From Spartinivicinus ruber (GTDB lineage: Bacteria > Pseudomonadota > Gammaproteobacteria > Pseudomonadales > Zooshikellaceae): DNA of 64,000 nt. This document shows, one piece after another, positions 45,310 through 54,930 of the stretch. The notes under the pieces were generated by a model. That model saw only the letters and a program-made list of their open reading frames with translations, did not search any database and was not told where the DNA came from. The position numbers and the translations under genes were made by a program. The number at the start of each line of letters is the position of its first letter. Positions within the stretch are counted from its first letter, which is position 1. The stretch is taken from contig NZ_CP048878.1 of assembly GCF_011009015.1 (NCBI RefSeq), positions 246,501 to 310,500 of the forward strand, read 5' to 3'.

Positions 45310-46187
45310 CTTGAGATCAGAGTACATATATTATTAATTGGGCATAAATAACACCTACCGAATAAATTTAAATGGTTAAGTAAATGGTATAGATTATAAA
45401 TAGGTTTTCGCTGTTGGTAGCTATTATCAATAGGGTAAACTGTATGATAGCCACGGTAAAACTGTTCTGGTAGTTGGCCAAATAATTCCGTCATTGCTAA
45501 ATCAACTTCCCGATCCCCGTAATAGCAAGCAGGATCAAACAGTACAGGCTCTTTTATTGTAAAGCCCATGTTGCCTTTCCATAAATCACCATGAACTAAG
45601 CTTACTGTAGGTTGGTGTTCAACTAAGTGATGATGAACGCTATTAATTATATGTTGGTTAGGAATTGCTAGTGTATACCCCTTGCAGGAAGCTAATTCCA
45701 GTTGGTAGCCAATGCGCTGAAAAGCAAAAAATTCTGCCCAATTATCTCTCCTGCTATTTTTCTGGATAGTATGTCCAATATAATTATCCTCTACCCAGCC
45801 ATATTGTTGGTTGCTTTGCGCTTTGTGTAAATTCGCTAACTGTTCACCATATTGATGCCAGTCACCAGTATCAGTAAGTTGAAGGTACTCCAAAACAAGA
45901 AACTGATAGTCTTCAAACTCACTAACTACTATAGGCTTTGGTGCATCAATTGTTTGGGTGGCTCTAATGGCTAAAAGCCCATTAAATTCTTGCTGAAACC
46001 AATTAAAGGGTGCTCCAGACTGTAACTTAAGAAAAAACTGTTGATCATTACTCTTCAACTTAAAAGTTTGGTTAATATCCCCACCGTAAGTGGGAGTTGC
46101 TGTTATAGTGTGGAAATTGCTGTTAGTTGCAACACTAATGGCATTATTGATGGTTGTTATTAAGTACTTGTTTTTAGTTAGTATCAT
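45306..46187 (-). CDS. fructosamine/ketosamine-3-kinase-like protein
   Basis: 293 residues of the Fn3K/YniA family (APH-like kinase fold). Conserved: [12 protein letters not shown] (glycine loop), FFLKLQ (ATP Lys), catalytic [13 protein letters not shown] (about residue 198) and metal [15 protein letters not shown] (about 217). All key residues are present. It phosphorylates sugar amines to reverse glycation of proteins. A lone gene convergent with the pilus operon. Confidence 0.9.
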   Translation of the reverse strand: MILTKNKYLITTINNAISVATNSNFHTITATPTYGGDINQTFKLKSNDQQFFLKLQSGAPFNWFQQEFNGLLAIRATQTIDAPKPIVVSEFEDYQFLVLEYLQLTDTGDWHQYGEQLANLHKAQSNQQYGWVEDNYIGHTIQKNSRRDNWAEFFAFQRIGYQLELASCKGYTLAIPNQHIINSVHHHLVEHQPTVSLVHGDLWKGNMGFTIKEPVLFDPACYYGDREVDLAMTELFGQLPEQFYRGYHTVYPIDNSYQQRKPIYNLYHLLNHLNLFGRCYLCPINNICTLISS

Positions 46188-46289
46188 ATATAGTCAAGGT
46201 GAGAGGCATGTAATTAATATTCCTATAAGCGACTGAGCTATACTATCAATTGGTTAGCTATTGGTAAATGAAAAAATAGGCTGGTTATC

Positions 46290-47066
46290 TTGTCACTTGT
46301 TACTACGAGTTTGGTGTTGTTGGTCAGTTTTGGGCTGTTTAGTTCTATAACGTATGCTCAATGCCAAAAAAAAACTTTCTTAATTGCTTGGAATTATTAT
46401 GAGCCTTTTTTATACCAAAATGAAAATAAAGAGGTGGTAGGTCTTGATGTAGTAGTAATTAAAAATGTTTTTAAACGGGCCAGTTGTAATTATCATTTTA
46501 TTGAAATGCCTTGGAAGCGCTCATTGGTTGAAATTGAGCAAGGTAACTTAGATATGTTGCCTACAGCCTCTATTACCGAAGAGAGAAAAAAATATGCATT
46601 TTATAGTAAAAGCTATCGAGATGAGGAATATCGAATTATTATTCGAAAGGGAGAAGCAGAACGTTGGCAACTAAGTAAGTTATCAGATGTTGTTGGTTTA
46701 CAGATGCGGGTTTTAATTGAGTTGGGAGCCTGGTTTGGAGATGAATTTAATACAGCTCGCCAGGACAAGCGCTTTAAAAAGTTATTACTGGAAAGACCTA
46801 TGATTGATAATAAAGCGTTGAGAATGCTATTAGCAAGCTATGTTGATGGTATTTTAATGGAACCCCCAACAGCAAAATATAAAGCAGCAGAACAAGGTAT
46901 TTTGGATAAAATAGAAGTTCACCCCTATATCGTCAATGCTGACCCTGTATTTTTTATGTTTAGCAAAAAAACCGTTAGCCAAGAAGATATAAAAATAATT
47001 AATAAAGCATTATTAGAATATAAGAAAACTACTGATTATAAACAGCTATATCACTTCTATAAATAG
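46290..47066 (+). CDS. periplasmic solute-binding protein (family 3-like), orphan
   Basis: 258 residues with signal peptide LVLLVSFGLFSSITYAQ and a two-lobe SBP_bac_3 body: LIAWNYYEPFLYQNENKEVVGLDV, FIEMPWKRSLVEIEQGNLDMLP, ASITEERKKYAFYSKSYR. TTG start at 46290; no ATG fits. No permease or ATPase is adjacent, so it is likely an orphan binding protein, possibly feeding a signalling protein such as the downstream kinase-like gene. Ligand unknown. Confidence 0.7.
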   Translation: MSLVTTSLVLLVSFGLFSSITYAQCQKKTFLIAWNYYEPFLYQNENKEVVGLDVVVIKNVFKRASCNYHFIEMPWKRSLVEIEQGNLDMLPTASITEERKKYAFYSKSYRDEEYRIIIRKGEAERWQLSKLSDVVGLQMRVLIELGAWFGDEFNTARQDKRFKKLLLERPMIDNKALRMLLASYVDGILMEPPTAKYKAAEQGILDKIEVHPYIVNADPVFFMFSKKTVSQEDIKIINKALLEYKKTTDYKQLYHFYK

Positions 47067-47180
47067 CAGTGTAATTTATAGAGCTGTTAAATTGCTGACA
47101 TGAGAAAAACTACTACTTTCTTGTCTATACTGATGATTAAGTGAAAATTTTACAAAATTGACGGTATTTTGACTGTTATT

Positions 47181-47209
47181 TTCAGAATGAAAGTAAACGC
47201 TATTATAAT
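47181..47209 (+). promoter_or_regulatory. candidate sigma70 promoter of the kinase-like gene
   Basis: -35 TTCAGA (47181-47186; four of six matches) and -10 TATAAT (47204-47209) with a 17-bp spacer. A perfect stem AACCTGT (47276-47282) / ACAGGTT (47289-47295) follows in the leader, about 20 bp before the start codon. Confidence 0.45.
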
Positions 47210-47314
47210 GGCGATGGCTGCTGACGTAAATACTTTAAAGTCCATCACTATAGGCGGCGCGATAAAAACTTAAGTAACCTGTATCGCTACAGGTTGCTGC
47301 AGGTTAGTGACTGT

Positions 47315-48889
47315 ATGTTGCTGAATAAACAGAAATATGGAGCCATTGCCAGACGACTACTCATTGCTGTCGTTGGGGTGAGTACTACAATTGCCATCTT
47401 AACCACCAGTGTGCAGTTGGGGCTGGATTATTGGGAAGATATGCGCCGAATGAATGGTGTTTTCCAACAAATCAAAGCATCCAGTGTACCTAGTATTATG
47501 CGATCGGTATGGTTGTTTGATGAACCACAAATTAAGATCCAGCTGGATGCATTTGTCCAAATTCCTGAAGTTGTATATGCCGAAATTCGCCAGGACGATG
47601 AAGTGGTTTGGAAGGCAGGTAAAATTGATGAAGGCCGAACCTTAAAAGAAGAGGAGTTTGAGTTAATTGCTAAACCACTCAATTCATCCCCAATTGACTT
47701 AGGACGTTTAAAGGTAGTGGCAGATATGAGCCAGATTTATAGCAGGCTGGTGGATAAGTTTGCGGTAATTCTTATTTCAAATAGTATAAAAACAGCAATT
47801 GTTGCTGTTGTTATTTTGTTAGTATTTTGGAATCTTGTAACACGCCACCTAATTCGAATGGCTGAATATTTAAAAAATACTCAACCAGGAGAGCCTTCAA
47901 AGAAATTGACGCTATTGCGAGGACCCAGTAAAGAAAATGATGAGCTGGATATTCTAATCAATGCAATAAATGAACGTTACCATTATTATGCAACAAATAA
48001 GCATTATCCTGTAACATCAAGTGAGCAAGGTGCAATTTACGAGAAAATCGATGATAGCTCCAGTGAGCAAAGTAGTAGTGGTATGAATATATTGCAGCAG
48101 CAAAAACAAGATGCTTTGGTAGAAACGGAAAAAATGGCTGCATTAGGAGGCTTGTTGGAAGGTATTACTCAAGATATAGAACACCCCTTAGCAACAAGTA
48201 AATCTGCAACTGAAGCTCTGCAGAACCAACTGTTTGAAGCAGAACATCAGTGTGATGAAGAGTCTGTAAATAAAAACGTGATCTTAGCACTATTACATAA
48301 TTGCCAAAATCATATTAAAACGTTGACATCAAGTTTGAACTCTGTACATCGAATGACTTCTAATATTCGTCAGTTTGCAAAAGGTAAATCTAAAGCAAAA
48401 TTTCAAAAGGTAAAATTAAAAGAAGAAGTTGAAGAAGTTATAGAAACCATATTGTCACACTATACATCAAAAAATATTACTCCCATTATTGATATTGATG
48501 AATCTATACAATTATCCACCTTTCCTACAGCAATTCACCAACTATTAGTTAACTTGGTTAGTAATGCCTTACAGCATGGCTATGAAGAGGGTGGGGTTGG
48601 AATGTTGAAACTCGCTGCTGAAGATAAAGGGGATATGGTTATTTTAACTGTGGCTGATGATGGTAAAGGCATGGCTCCTGAAACGCTTGCCCACATTTTT
48701 GATCCTTTTTTCACCACGAAGGCAAATCAAGGTGGAACTGGGCTTGGCATGTATATAGTTTACAATATTGTTACTCAAAAGTTACAGGGAACGATCATTT
48801 GTGAAAGCCAACCTGATAAAGGGGCTAAATTTATTATTTCCTTGCCTGCTATAGATTATTCTAATGTATTAGGCTCTGACATTGCCTGA
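47315..48889 (+). CDS. membrane histidine-kinase-like protein with a degenerate H-box
   Basis: About 524 residues. TM1 (IARRLLIAVVGVSTTIAILTT), periplasmic sensor domain (residues about 35-150, WLFDEPQIKIQLDAFV), TM2 (SIKTAIVAVVILLVFWNLV), then a linker, coiled coil and HPK4-like catalytic half. The H-box reads ALGGLLEGITQDIEHPL: Gln286 stands where G-x-x-HE expects the phospho-acceptor His. N-box LVNLVSNALQHG, G1 DDGKGMA, F-box FDPFFTTK and G2 GGTGLGMYIVY are intact, so ATP binding may persist. I start at ATG 47315; an upstream TTG is less likely. No response regulator is adjacent. Confidence 0.85.
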   Translation: MLLNKQKYGAIARRLLIAVVGVSTTIAILTTSVQLGLDYWEDMRRMNGVFQQIKASSVPSIMRSVWLFDEPQIKIQLDAFVQIPEVVYAEIRQDDEVVWKAGKIDEGRTLKEEEFELIAKPLNSSPIDLGRLKVVADMSQIYSRLVDKFAVILISNSIKTAIVAVVILLVFWNLVTRHLIRMAEYLKNTQPGEPSKKLTLLRGPSKENDELDILINAINERYHYYATNKHYPVTSSEQGAIYEKIDDSSSEQSSSGMNILQQQKQDALVETEKMAALGGLLEGITQDIEHPLATSKSATEALQNQLFEAEHQCDEESVNKNVILALLHNCQNHIKTLTSSLNSVHRMTSNIRQFAKGKSKAKFQKVKLKEEVEEVIETILSHYTSKNITPIIDIDESIQLSTFPTAIHQLLVNLVSNALQHGYEEGGVGMLKLAAEDKGDMVILTVADDGKGMAPETLAHIFDPFFTTKANQGGTGLGMYIVYNIVTQKLQGTIICESQPDKGAKFIISLPAIDYSNVLGSDIA

Positions 48890-49017
48890 CTGATTTGAAA
48901 AATAGATATACCTCTGAAAGAATTTAAACTTCTTAATGGTCTAATCTTTAACATATACACCGAAAGAATTGGTATACTTTGTTGCTGTGGTCATAATATG
49001 CAGTTTTAGGGGGGAAT

Positions 49018-50064
49018 ATGCAGCAGTCTGTTAAAGATTACTATGGTAAAGTTTTACAGAATTCACAAGATTTAAAGACTAACGCTTGTACAACAACTAC
49101 AAGATTTCCACTTTATATAAGGCAAGCTCTTGCAAATGTGCATGAAACCGTATTAAGTCGATACTATGGTTGTGGTTTAGTTGCTCCAGAAGCGCTCGCT
49201 GGTTGTAAGATATTAGATTTAGGTTGTGGTTCAGGTAGAGACTGTTATGTATTGGCTCAACTAGTAGGTGAGGCTGGTCATGTAACAGGAGTAGATATGA
49301 CAGAGGAACAGCTTGCTATTGCTACTCAATATCAGGACTATCACCAGCAACAGTTTGGTTATAATGCTAATAATGTCGTCTTTTATAAAGGATATATCGA
49401 AAATTTAGCAGATTTGGATTTTGCAGAAAATTCTTTTGATGTAATTGTTTCTAACTGTGTAATTAATTTATCCCCAGATAAAGAGTCGGTTCTAAAACAG
49501 GCCTATCGATTACTGAAGCCTGGTGGAGAAATATATTTTGCTGATGTTTATTCAGACCGGCGTGTACCTCAAGGGCTAATAAATGATCCCATCTTATATG
49601 GTGAATGTTTAAGTGGAGCTTTTTATTGGCAGGATTTTTTAACTGTAGCCAAGCAGGCTGGCTTCATTGATCCAAGATTAGTCAGTGATAGGTCTATAAA
49701 AATAGAAGATGAAAACATCAAGCAAAAATTAGCTAATATTAACTTTTTTTCAGCTATTTATCGTTTATTTAAATTGCCAGAGTTGGATAGCCACTGTGAA
49801 GACTATGGGCAAGCAGTTATTTATAAGGGATCAATTCCTTATAATGAAGATCAGTTTGTATTAGATAAACACCATGTTATTGAAGCTGGTAAAGTATTTC
49901 CTGTTTGTGGCAACACCTGGCGTATGCTTGCTGAAACTCGCTTTAAATCCTACTTTGAATTCATTGGTGATTTCTCAAAACATTATGGGCCTTTTCAGGA
50001 GTGTGGTATAACGCTACCATTTACCAGTCATGAGGCGGATTCGTTGGAAGCAGGTTGTTGTTGA
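49018..50064 (+). CDS. arsM: arsenite S-adenosylmethionine methyltransferase
   Basis: 348 residues, cytosolic. SAM motif [21 protein letters not shown] (about 67), [14 protein letters not shown] (motif II), [37 protein letters not shown] (Cys and motif IV), and [10 protein letters not shown] (Cys about 200), the Cys residues that bind As(III) in ArsM. Also an N-terminal NACTTTTR Cys. The C-terminus ends CC. ArsM makes methylated arsenicals. ATG at 49018 follows AGGGGGG. A radical SAM gene begins directly after its stop codon. Confidence 0.92.
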   Translation: MQQSVKDYYGKVLQNSQDLKTNACTTTTRFPLYIRQALANVHETVLSRYYGCGLVAPEALAGCKILDLGCGSGRDCYVLAQLVGEAGHVTGVDMTEEQLAIATQYQDYHQQQFGYNANNVVFYKGYIENLADLDFAENSFDVIVSNCVINLSPDKESVLKQAYRLLKPGGEIYFADVYSDRRVPQGLINDPILYGECLSGAFYWQDFLTVAKQAGFIDPRLVSDRSIKIEDENIKQKLANINFFSAIYRLFKLPELDSHCEDYGQAVIYKGSIPYNEDQFVLDKHHVIEAGKVFPVCGNTWRMLAETRFKSYFEFIGDFSKHYGPFQECGITLPFTSHEADSLEAGCC

Positions 50065-51021
50065 ATGTTAAACAATGCCAGAGGCATGAAAGTGGACTTA
50101 ATCGCAACTAGCAGTTTAGATAGAAGTTCAGAGTGGTGCTTTACCAGCAAGGGAGAAAAACGGGGTTATATTCAACCCCATGCTTTAGATGAACTATGGT
50201 TTCATATTGGCACTGCCTGTAATTTGGCATGCTCGTTTTGCTTGGAAGGCTCCAAACCAGGTGACAACCGTCTACAACTGATGCGTTTAGCTGATGTTAA
50301 GCCTTTTATTCATGAAGCGCTGGCACTAGGGGTTCAGCAGTTTTCGTTTACTGGTGGAGAGCCATTTGTTGCCAAAGACATGGTTAGAATCCTTGGCTAT
50401 GCTTCCCAATATAAGCCTTGTTTAGTGTTAACCAATGGAACTGATCCTGTTTTAAAAAGAATCGACAAGATCCTTTCTCTGAAAAACTCAAAATATCCAA
50501 TTGCCTTTCGTATTAGCCTTGATTATGTAAACCCAAAGTTACATGATCTGGAAAGAGGAGAGGGATCATTTGCTAAGTCATTAGAAAGCTTGCAGTTACT
50601 TCATCATTATGGTTTTAAAGTATCCATTGCTCGACAAATAGTTGATCCTAAAGAAGATAAAGTCAAACAGGATAATGAATTCTACCAGTTACTGAGTCAG
50701 CATGGTTTGTCTGATAAAATTAATATTGTGGCATTTCCCAATTTTTATGAGCCTGGCTCTATAGTCGAAGTGCCAGAAATAACTGAAGCTTGTATGACAA
50801 CTTACCATACACAAAAAAGTAGACGTCAGTTTATGTGTGCTTACAGCAAAATGCTGGTTAAAATAAATGGCAAAGTAAAAGTTTATGCTTGTACCTTAGT
50901 AGATGATGATAAAGATTATGAGCTGGCAGATAGCTTAACAGCAGCCATGGAAAAAAACATAAGCCTGAAACATCATCGCTGTTTTAGTTGCTTTGCTCTT
51001 GGAGCAAGTTGCAGTGAGTAG
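50065..51021 (+). CDS. radical SAM enzyme with C-terminal Cys cluster, coupled to arsM
   Basis: 318 residues. Radical SAM motif C-x-x-x-C-x-x-C in GTACNLACSFCLEGS (Cys52, 56, 59), SAM-site FSFTGGEPFVAKDM (GGEP motif) and LTNGTD. The C-terminal part carries more Cys (MCAYSKMLVKI, VYACTLVDDD, HRCFSCFALGASC), suggesting a SPASM-like auxiliary Fe-S cluster. The ATG abuts the arsM stop (TGAATG), so the two are co-translated. It is not obviously ArsS (different N-terminus) nor ArsL (RCCLKC absent). A step after arsenic methylation is a good guess. Confidence 0.82.
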   Translation: MLNNARGMKVDLIATSSLDRSSEWCFTSKGEKRGYIQPHALDELWFHIGTACNLACSFCLEGSKPGDNRLQLMRLADVKPFIHEALALGVQQFSFTGGEPFVAKDMVRILGYASQYKPCLVLTNGTDPVLKRIDKILSLKNSKYPIAFRISLDYVNPKLHDLERGEGSFAKSLESLQLLHHYGFKVSIARQIVDPKEDKVKQDNEFYQLLSQHGLSDKINIVAFPNFYEPGSIVEVPEITEACMTTYHTQKSRRQFMCAYSKMLVKINGKVKVYACTLVDDDKDYELADSLTAAMEKNISLKHHRCFSCFALGASCSE

Positions 51022-51038
51022 TTCATTGATAAATTTTA

Positions 51039-52070
51039 TTAGTTGGTGTGCAACGCGCTTTTATAGCTTCTAAGATTATATTTGCTTCTAATAAGCTTGA
51101 GTGCGGGTTTTTCTATGGAATATGTCACGAGAGTGGCTATTCCAATACAGATAGTAATGACACAGGGGATCGCGAATAAAGGTGAAATTTCTAGACGATA
51201 AAACAAATGTAAGATGACAAAGCCCAGGTTATGATGAAATAAATATAAGGTGTATGAGATTGTACCCAAAAAAATAAGTGGTCTGCATACAATAAAGGAC
51301 AGGTAGTTGTAAACAAATAAGTAGAAACTTAAATACAGTCCTGCAGCAATCCAGGCACTTTCAGGGCTGTCATTTGTAAGGTATTGGAATAATAGGCTTA
51401 TAACAATTAAAAGGTGTCTAGCTTTATTGATTAATCCAGGCTGTGATTGGTATTTAAGTCGATAAAATAAAATACCTGCGATAAAGAGGTGGCCATAATC
51501 TAAAATTAAAAAAAGCCTTAGTTTCCAAGGGAAATAATTGTATTTATAATCACTATAAATAAATGCTGCCTGTAGTAGTAGCCATCCGAAGCACACCCAC
51601 TCTATTTTTTTAAGTAACTTTATCTGCCATAATATTAACATAAAAAAATAAAATATGAGTTCATATTGTAATGTCCAATACACACCATCTACTACTGGAA
51701 CACCTAATAAGTCAGGTATCATTGTTAAGTTGAGAGCAACTGTGGTCAAAGAAAAGGACTTTTCTGGCAGTCCGATCAACATTACTGCAAGAGTAGTAAT
51801 TATTACCGCGACCCAAAATGCAGGGAAAAGCCGCGATAACCTTGAAACAATAAAATCGTAGGCATTCTGTGTGCGACTTAAGGTTAGAAAAATAACAAAG
51901 CCACTAATCATGAAAAATAATGTTACACCATAATGTCCAAGAGGAAAGTCAAACACAAGCTCGGAAGGATGTCCATAAAGCTCCTCATAACGCGTTGTAA
52001 TGTGAAATAAAACAACGGCGAGCGCGGCTAAACCACGAAATACATCTAACTCGGCTAGTCGATTATTCAA
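51039..52070 (-). CDS. acyltransferase 3 (OafA/YrhL-type) membrane protein
   Basis: 343 residues and about ten membrane helices. The N-terminal LAELDVFRGLAALAVVLFHITTRY contains the R-G-x-A-A-x-x-V-V-x-x-H motif with the catalytic His; GHYGVTLFFMISGFVIFLTLSR is the second conserved helix region. It acetylates or acylates polysaccharide or lipid at the inner membrane; substrate unknown. Stop lies 17 bp after the convergent radical SAM stop. Divergent from the SGNH hydrolase across 590 bp. Confidence 0.88.
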   Translation of the reverse strand: MNNRLAELDVFRGLAALAVVLFHITTRYEELYGHPSELVFDFPLGHYGVTLFFMISGFVIFLTLSRTQNAYDFIVSRLSRLFPAFWVAVIITTLAVMLIGLPEKSFSLTTVALNLTMIPDLLGVPVVDGVYWTLQYELIFYFFMLILWQIKLLKKIEWVCFGWLLLQAAFIYSDYKYNYFPWKLRLFLILDYGHLFIAGILFYRLKYQSQPGLINKARHLLIVISLLFQYLTNDSPESAWIAAGLYLSFYLFVYNYLSFIVCRPLIFLGTISYTLYLFHHNLGFVILHLFYRLEISPLFAIPCVITICIGIATLVTYSIEKPALKLIRSKYNLRSYKSALHTN

Positions 52071-52660
52071 GGTATTCCCCTTAAATTATATGATAAATAT
52101 TTTTTAATTCGGACTTATCTCCTATAGCGAGAATATTTATAAGTAAAAATACCATGAGGGCTGAATATAAACAATAGTTTTAATCGATTTTCTGTATTGA
52201 TAATAATATCAAGATTAAGGAGGTGCTATAGAAGAAGTACCAACTATCATAAGGCCATATATAAATGGTGATAGTATAAAAGAGCATGTTGAAAATAGAT
52301 ATGTAAAATCTAAAAATTTGTAACATAAATCTATTTTTAGGTTTATTATTATATTGTTGAAATATTTGCGCTATGCTTATATGTATCATAGAATAGGTTA
52401 AGGCTATAGAAGTTTGAGTTGCTAATATAAATAACAAAAAGTAAATTTTTTTGATAAAAATAGTCTGGAAAATGGAAAGCTATAAGTTTATCTAAGAAGG
52501 TTAAAATATTTCTCACCAGTTATGATTTTCAAAGGCTTCATAACTGCAAAAATGGTAACTCTTAACTAACGTATGTTTTATTGCTCGTTCCTTAATATTA
52601 TATTTATAAATATAGCTAATAATATTATTGTTAACTGATAAATATTGCAATAGTGATACT
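52071..52660. other. intergenic region acyltransferase / SGNH hydrolase
   Basis: 590 bp, extremely AT-rich. A minus-strand frame at 52180-52437 (85 codons, TTG start, hydrophobic, IWPYDSWYFF) has no ribosome-binding site and no family I know; it may be a remnant of a membrane protein. No tRNA or clear terminator is visible. Confidence 0.45.
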
Positions 52661-53395
52661 ATGGAAACTAGATATTTACCAAACTATAAAACTGTATTTA
52701 TGGCCACTTTTTGTCTGGCCGTTGGTTTGTCTTATGGTATGGCAAGTATTCAATATGAATTTTTTCCTTATTCTCAAATAATATGGTTAAAAAAGAGCTT
52801 ATTTCCTGAAAAGAAAGTGAAACCTTTTAGTAAGGGATATTCCTATTACTATAATCGAAAAGTTTCTTTTTTTAGTACTTATACAGTTAACGCCAGAAAT
52901 GTTATGTTGGGTGACTCAATAACCGATGATGCAGAGTGGCATGAGTTACTCCCCGGCTATTCTATTGTTAATCGAGGAATTGCTGGAGATACAATAGCAG
53001 GTACATTAAATCGATTAGACGTTATTCCAAGCGATACGAAGCAAGTTTTTTTAATGCTAGGTACTAATGATATTATACGGAGGACACCATTTGATGAAAT
53101 GGTGAAAAATTATCAAATAATACTGGCTAGGTTACAAGCTAGAGGTATTACGCCGATAATTCAGTCAACTCTATTTTTTGGTGAACGGTTTAAACCCTTT
53201 AATCTAACTGTTACTCGACTTAATGATGAGTTGCTAGCCCTAGCTAAGAATTTTGGTATCCAATACATTGATCTGAATGAACGACTAGCACCTGATGGAG
53301 TGCTTGAAGCAAAATATACTATAGATGGCATCCACTTGTATGGGGCTGGTTATATCCAATGGCAGCAGGTTATTGAGCCAATTTTGGAGAAGTAG
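52661..53395 (+). CDS. SGNH/GDSL esterase, membrane-anchored
   Basis: 244 residues. N-terminal hydrophobic segment (VFMATFCLAVGLSYGMASI) then an SGNH domain: NVMLGDSITDDAEW (block I, Ser of GDS about residue 86), IVNRGIAGDTI (block II Gly), FLMLGTNDIIRRT (block III Asn), and DGIHLYGAGY (Asp/His, block V). The full catalytic set is present. ATG at 52661 chosen; an upstream TTG is possible and no good Shine-Dalgarno exists. Probable periplasmic esterase; with the acyltransferase it could de-acylate surface sugars, which is inference. Confidence 0.85.
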   Translation: METRYLPNYKTVFMATFCLAVGLSYGMASIQYEFFPYSQIIWLKKSLFPEKKVKPFSKGYSYYYNRKVSFFSTYTVNARNVMLGDSITDDAEWHELLPGYSIVNRGIAGDTIAGTLNRLDVIPSDTKQVFLMLGTNDIIRRTPFDEMVKNYQIILARLQARGITPIIQSTLFFGERFKPFNLTVTRLNDELLALAKNFGIQYIDLNERLAPDGVLEAKYTIDGIHLYGAGYIQWQQVIEPILEK

Positions 53396-53625
53396 AACCA
53401 GAAAAATCAGGACTTAACTTCTTTAATTCTTGATCCTTGTCTGGTAGTCAGAATAGGCTACTAGTGTTTTACTGTAAGTTTCTTAGTTAAGTGTTGTTTT
53501 ACCCTTAAGTGATGAGTTTTAAGCTAATTAGCAAACAACTGTTGGCCTTATGACTTTCATAGTAATATTGACAGAACCAAGCTTGTAACAGTGGGGAGTT
53601 TAGGTAGCTATAGTGATGGGGTGAA

Positions 53626-54093
53626 TCACCCACATAAATAAGTTCCTGTTCCCACTGCACATAGATCATTGCGATTATTATAAAACTCGGAACGTGTTAC
53701 GGCGACTTTATTGCCAGACCTTAATAAGGTTGAGCTTACATAAAAGCTCTCTCCTCGGCCTGGACGTAAATAGTCAACTCGTAGGTCTATCGTACTTACA
53801 CGGGCTAAACGTTGAATGCGCTCTTGTATATCAATATGTTCTAATTTGCGAAATGCTCCCACTAATGCCATGGCACCGCCACTAACATCAATCATCGACG
53901 AGATAACACCACCATGTAAAATACCTGTTATATAGTTACCAATTAGCTCATCCTTCATTGGTAAATGCATTTCAACCGAATTAGGCGTGACGTTGGTTAT
54001 TTTCATTCCGACCAACTGGTTGAAGGGTACTTTGTCAATAAAGTTCATTACGGCGGCTTTAATTTCGGGTAAAAACTCTTCATATCCAGTCAT
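53626..54093 (-). CDS. hotdog-fold thioesterase (PaaI/YigI-like)
   Basis: 155 residues, cytosolic. Hotdog core LVGMKITNVTPNSVEMHLPMK, then ITGILHGGVISSMIDVSGGAMALVG, where HGGV...ID is the catalytic loop of PaaI-type thioesterases, and a C-terminal VSTIDLRVDYLRPG...ESFYV strand pair typical of YigI. Hydrolyses acyl-CoA; substrate not known. Monocistronic. Confidence 0.87.
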   Translation of the reverse strand: MTGYEEFLPEIKAAVMNFIDKVPFNQLVGMKITNVTPNSVEMHLPMKDELIGNYITGILHGGVISSMIDVSGGAMALVGAFRKLEHIDIQERIQRLARVSTIDLRVDYLRPGRGESFYVSSTLLRSGNKVAVTRSEFYNNRNDLCAVGTGTYLCG

Positions 54094-54276
54094 GCTACAA
54101 TACTCTAATCATCAGTTAGTACCAATGTTTGGTTTGGTCAGCCGCTAATGGACTAACCACCAACCCAAATATTTCATTGATTTTCAGAAATGTTCAGGTT
54201 AGCGGATGAATTCTAGAGGTATTTTGCTATTATTCGCAACTCGTTGTATTAAATTGTATCTAAAAATGTATTGTTC

Positions 54277-54930
54277 TTAAGTGAGGGCGATGACTTGCTT
54301 GACCAGCTTAGCAATCCCTTCTGCAGCTTCACTAATGCGATTGGCTAACATATAGGCAGGCGTGGTTACTAACTTATGCTTTTCATCAATGACAATATCA
54401 TTAACTGCACAGCTTTGATGCTTGACTCCCATTTGTTCCAGCGCAGTTGCTGTTTGTTCATCATTACCAATAGTGCATTTAACGGGTTCACCATAAATTT
54501 TTCCGGCAAGAGCTGGGGCAATACAAATTAAACCAATTGGCTTTCTGTTTGTTGCGAATGCCTGACATGCCTTTAATACAGCTTCTGGTACATGCATTGC
54601 CGCACCTTTAGTTGCGAAGTCTGATAAGTTTTTCGCTACGCCATAACCACCGGGTAAGATTAACGCATCAAAGTCACAGGCAACCAATTCACTTATATTC
54701 TTTACACTACCCCGAGCAATTCTTGCTGACTCTACTAAAACATTACGCTTTTCGTGGGAGGCTTCTCCAGTCAAGTGATTAACAACATCTGTTTGATCTA
54801 TATCAACAGAAAAACACTGATAACTTATATTTAATAAGTCTAAATTTAGCAGGGTCAAGACAGACTCATGAATTTCAGCGCCATCAAGAAATCCACAGCC
54901 AGATAAAATAACAGCTATTTTTTTTGTCAT
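54277..54930 (-). CDS. elbB: ElbB isoprenoid biosynthesis glyoxalase-like protein
   Basis: 217 residues of the DJ-1/PfpI/GATase1-like superfamily. KKIAVILSGCGFLDGAEIHE at the start and DALILPGGYGVAKNLSDFA, then PIGLICIAPALAGKIYG, with the Cys nucleophile in ICIAP (about residue 136). Matches ElbB (about 217). E. coli ElbB shows weak glyoxalase activity; the isoprenoid link is historical. Single gene. Confidence 0.92.
   Translation of the reverse strand: MTKKIAVILSGCGFLDGAEIHESVLTLLNLDLLNISYQCFSVDIDQTDVVNHLTGEASHEKRNVLVESARIARGSVKNISELVACDFDALILPGGYGVAKNLSDFATKGAAMHVPEAVLKACQAFATNRKPIGLICIAPALAGKIYGEPVKCTIGNDEQTATALEQMGVKHQSCAVNDIVIDEKHKLVTTPAYMLANRISEAAEGIAKLVKQVIALT

Noticed and set aside
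50065-51021. Radical SAM gene as ArsL (arsinothricin) or ArsS (arsenosugar)
   Set aside because: RCCLKC of ArsL is absent and the N-terminus differs from ArsS; only the arsM link supports an arsenic role.
52180-52437. 85-codon hydrophobic minus-strand frame
   Set aside because: TTG start without ribosome-binding site, extremely AT-rich and no recognisable family; described only as part of the intergenic entry.
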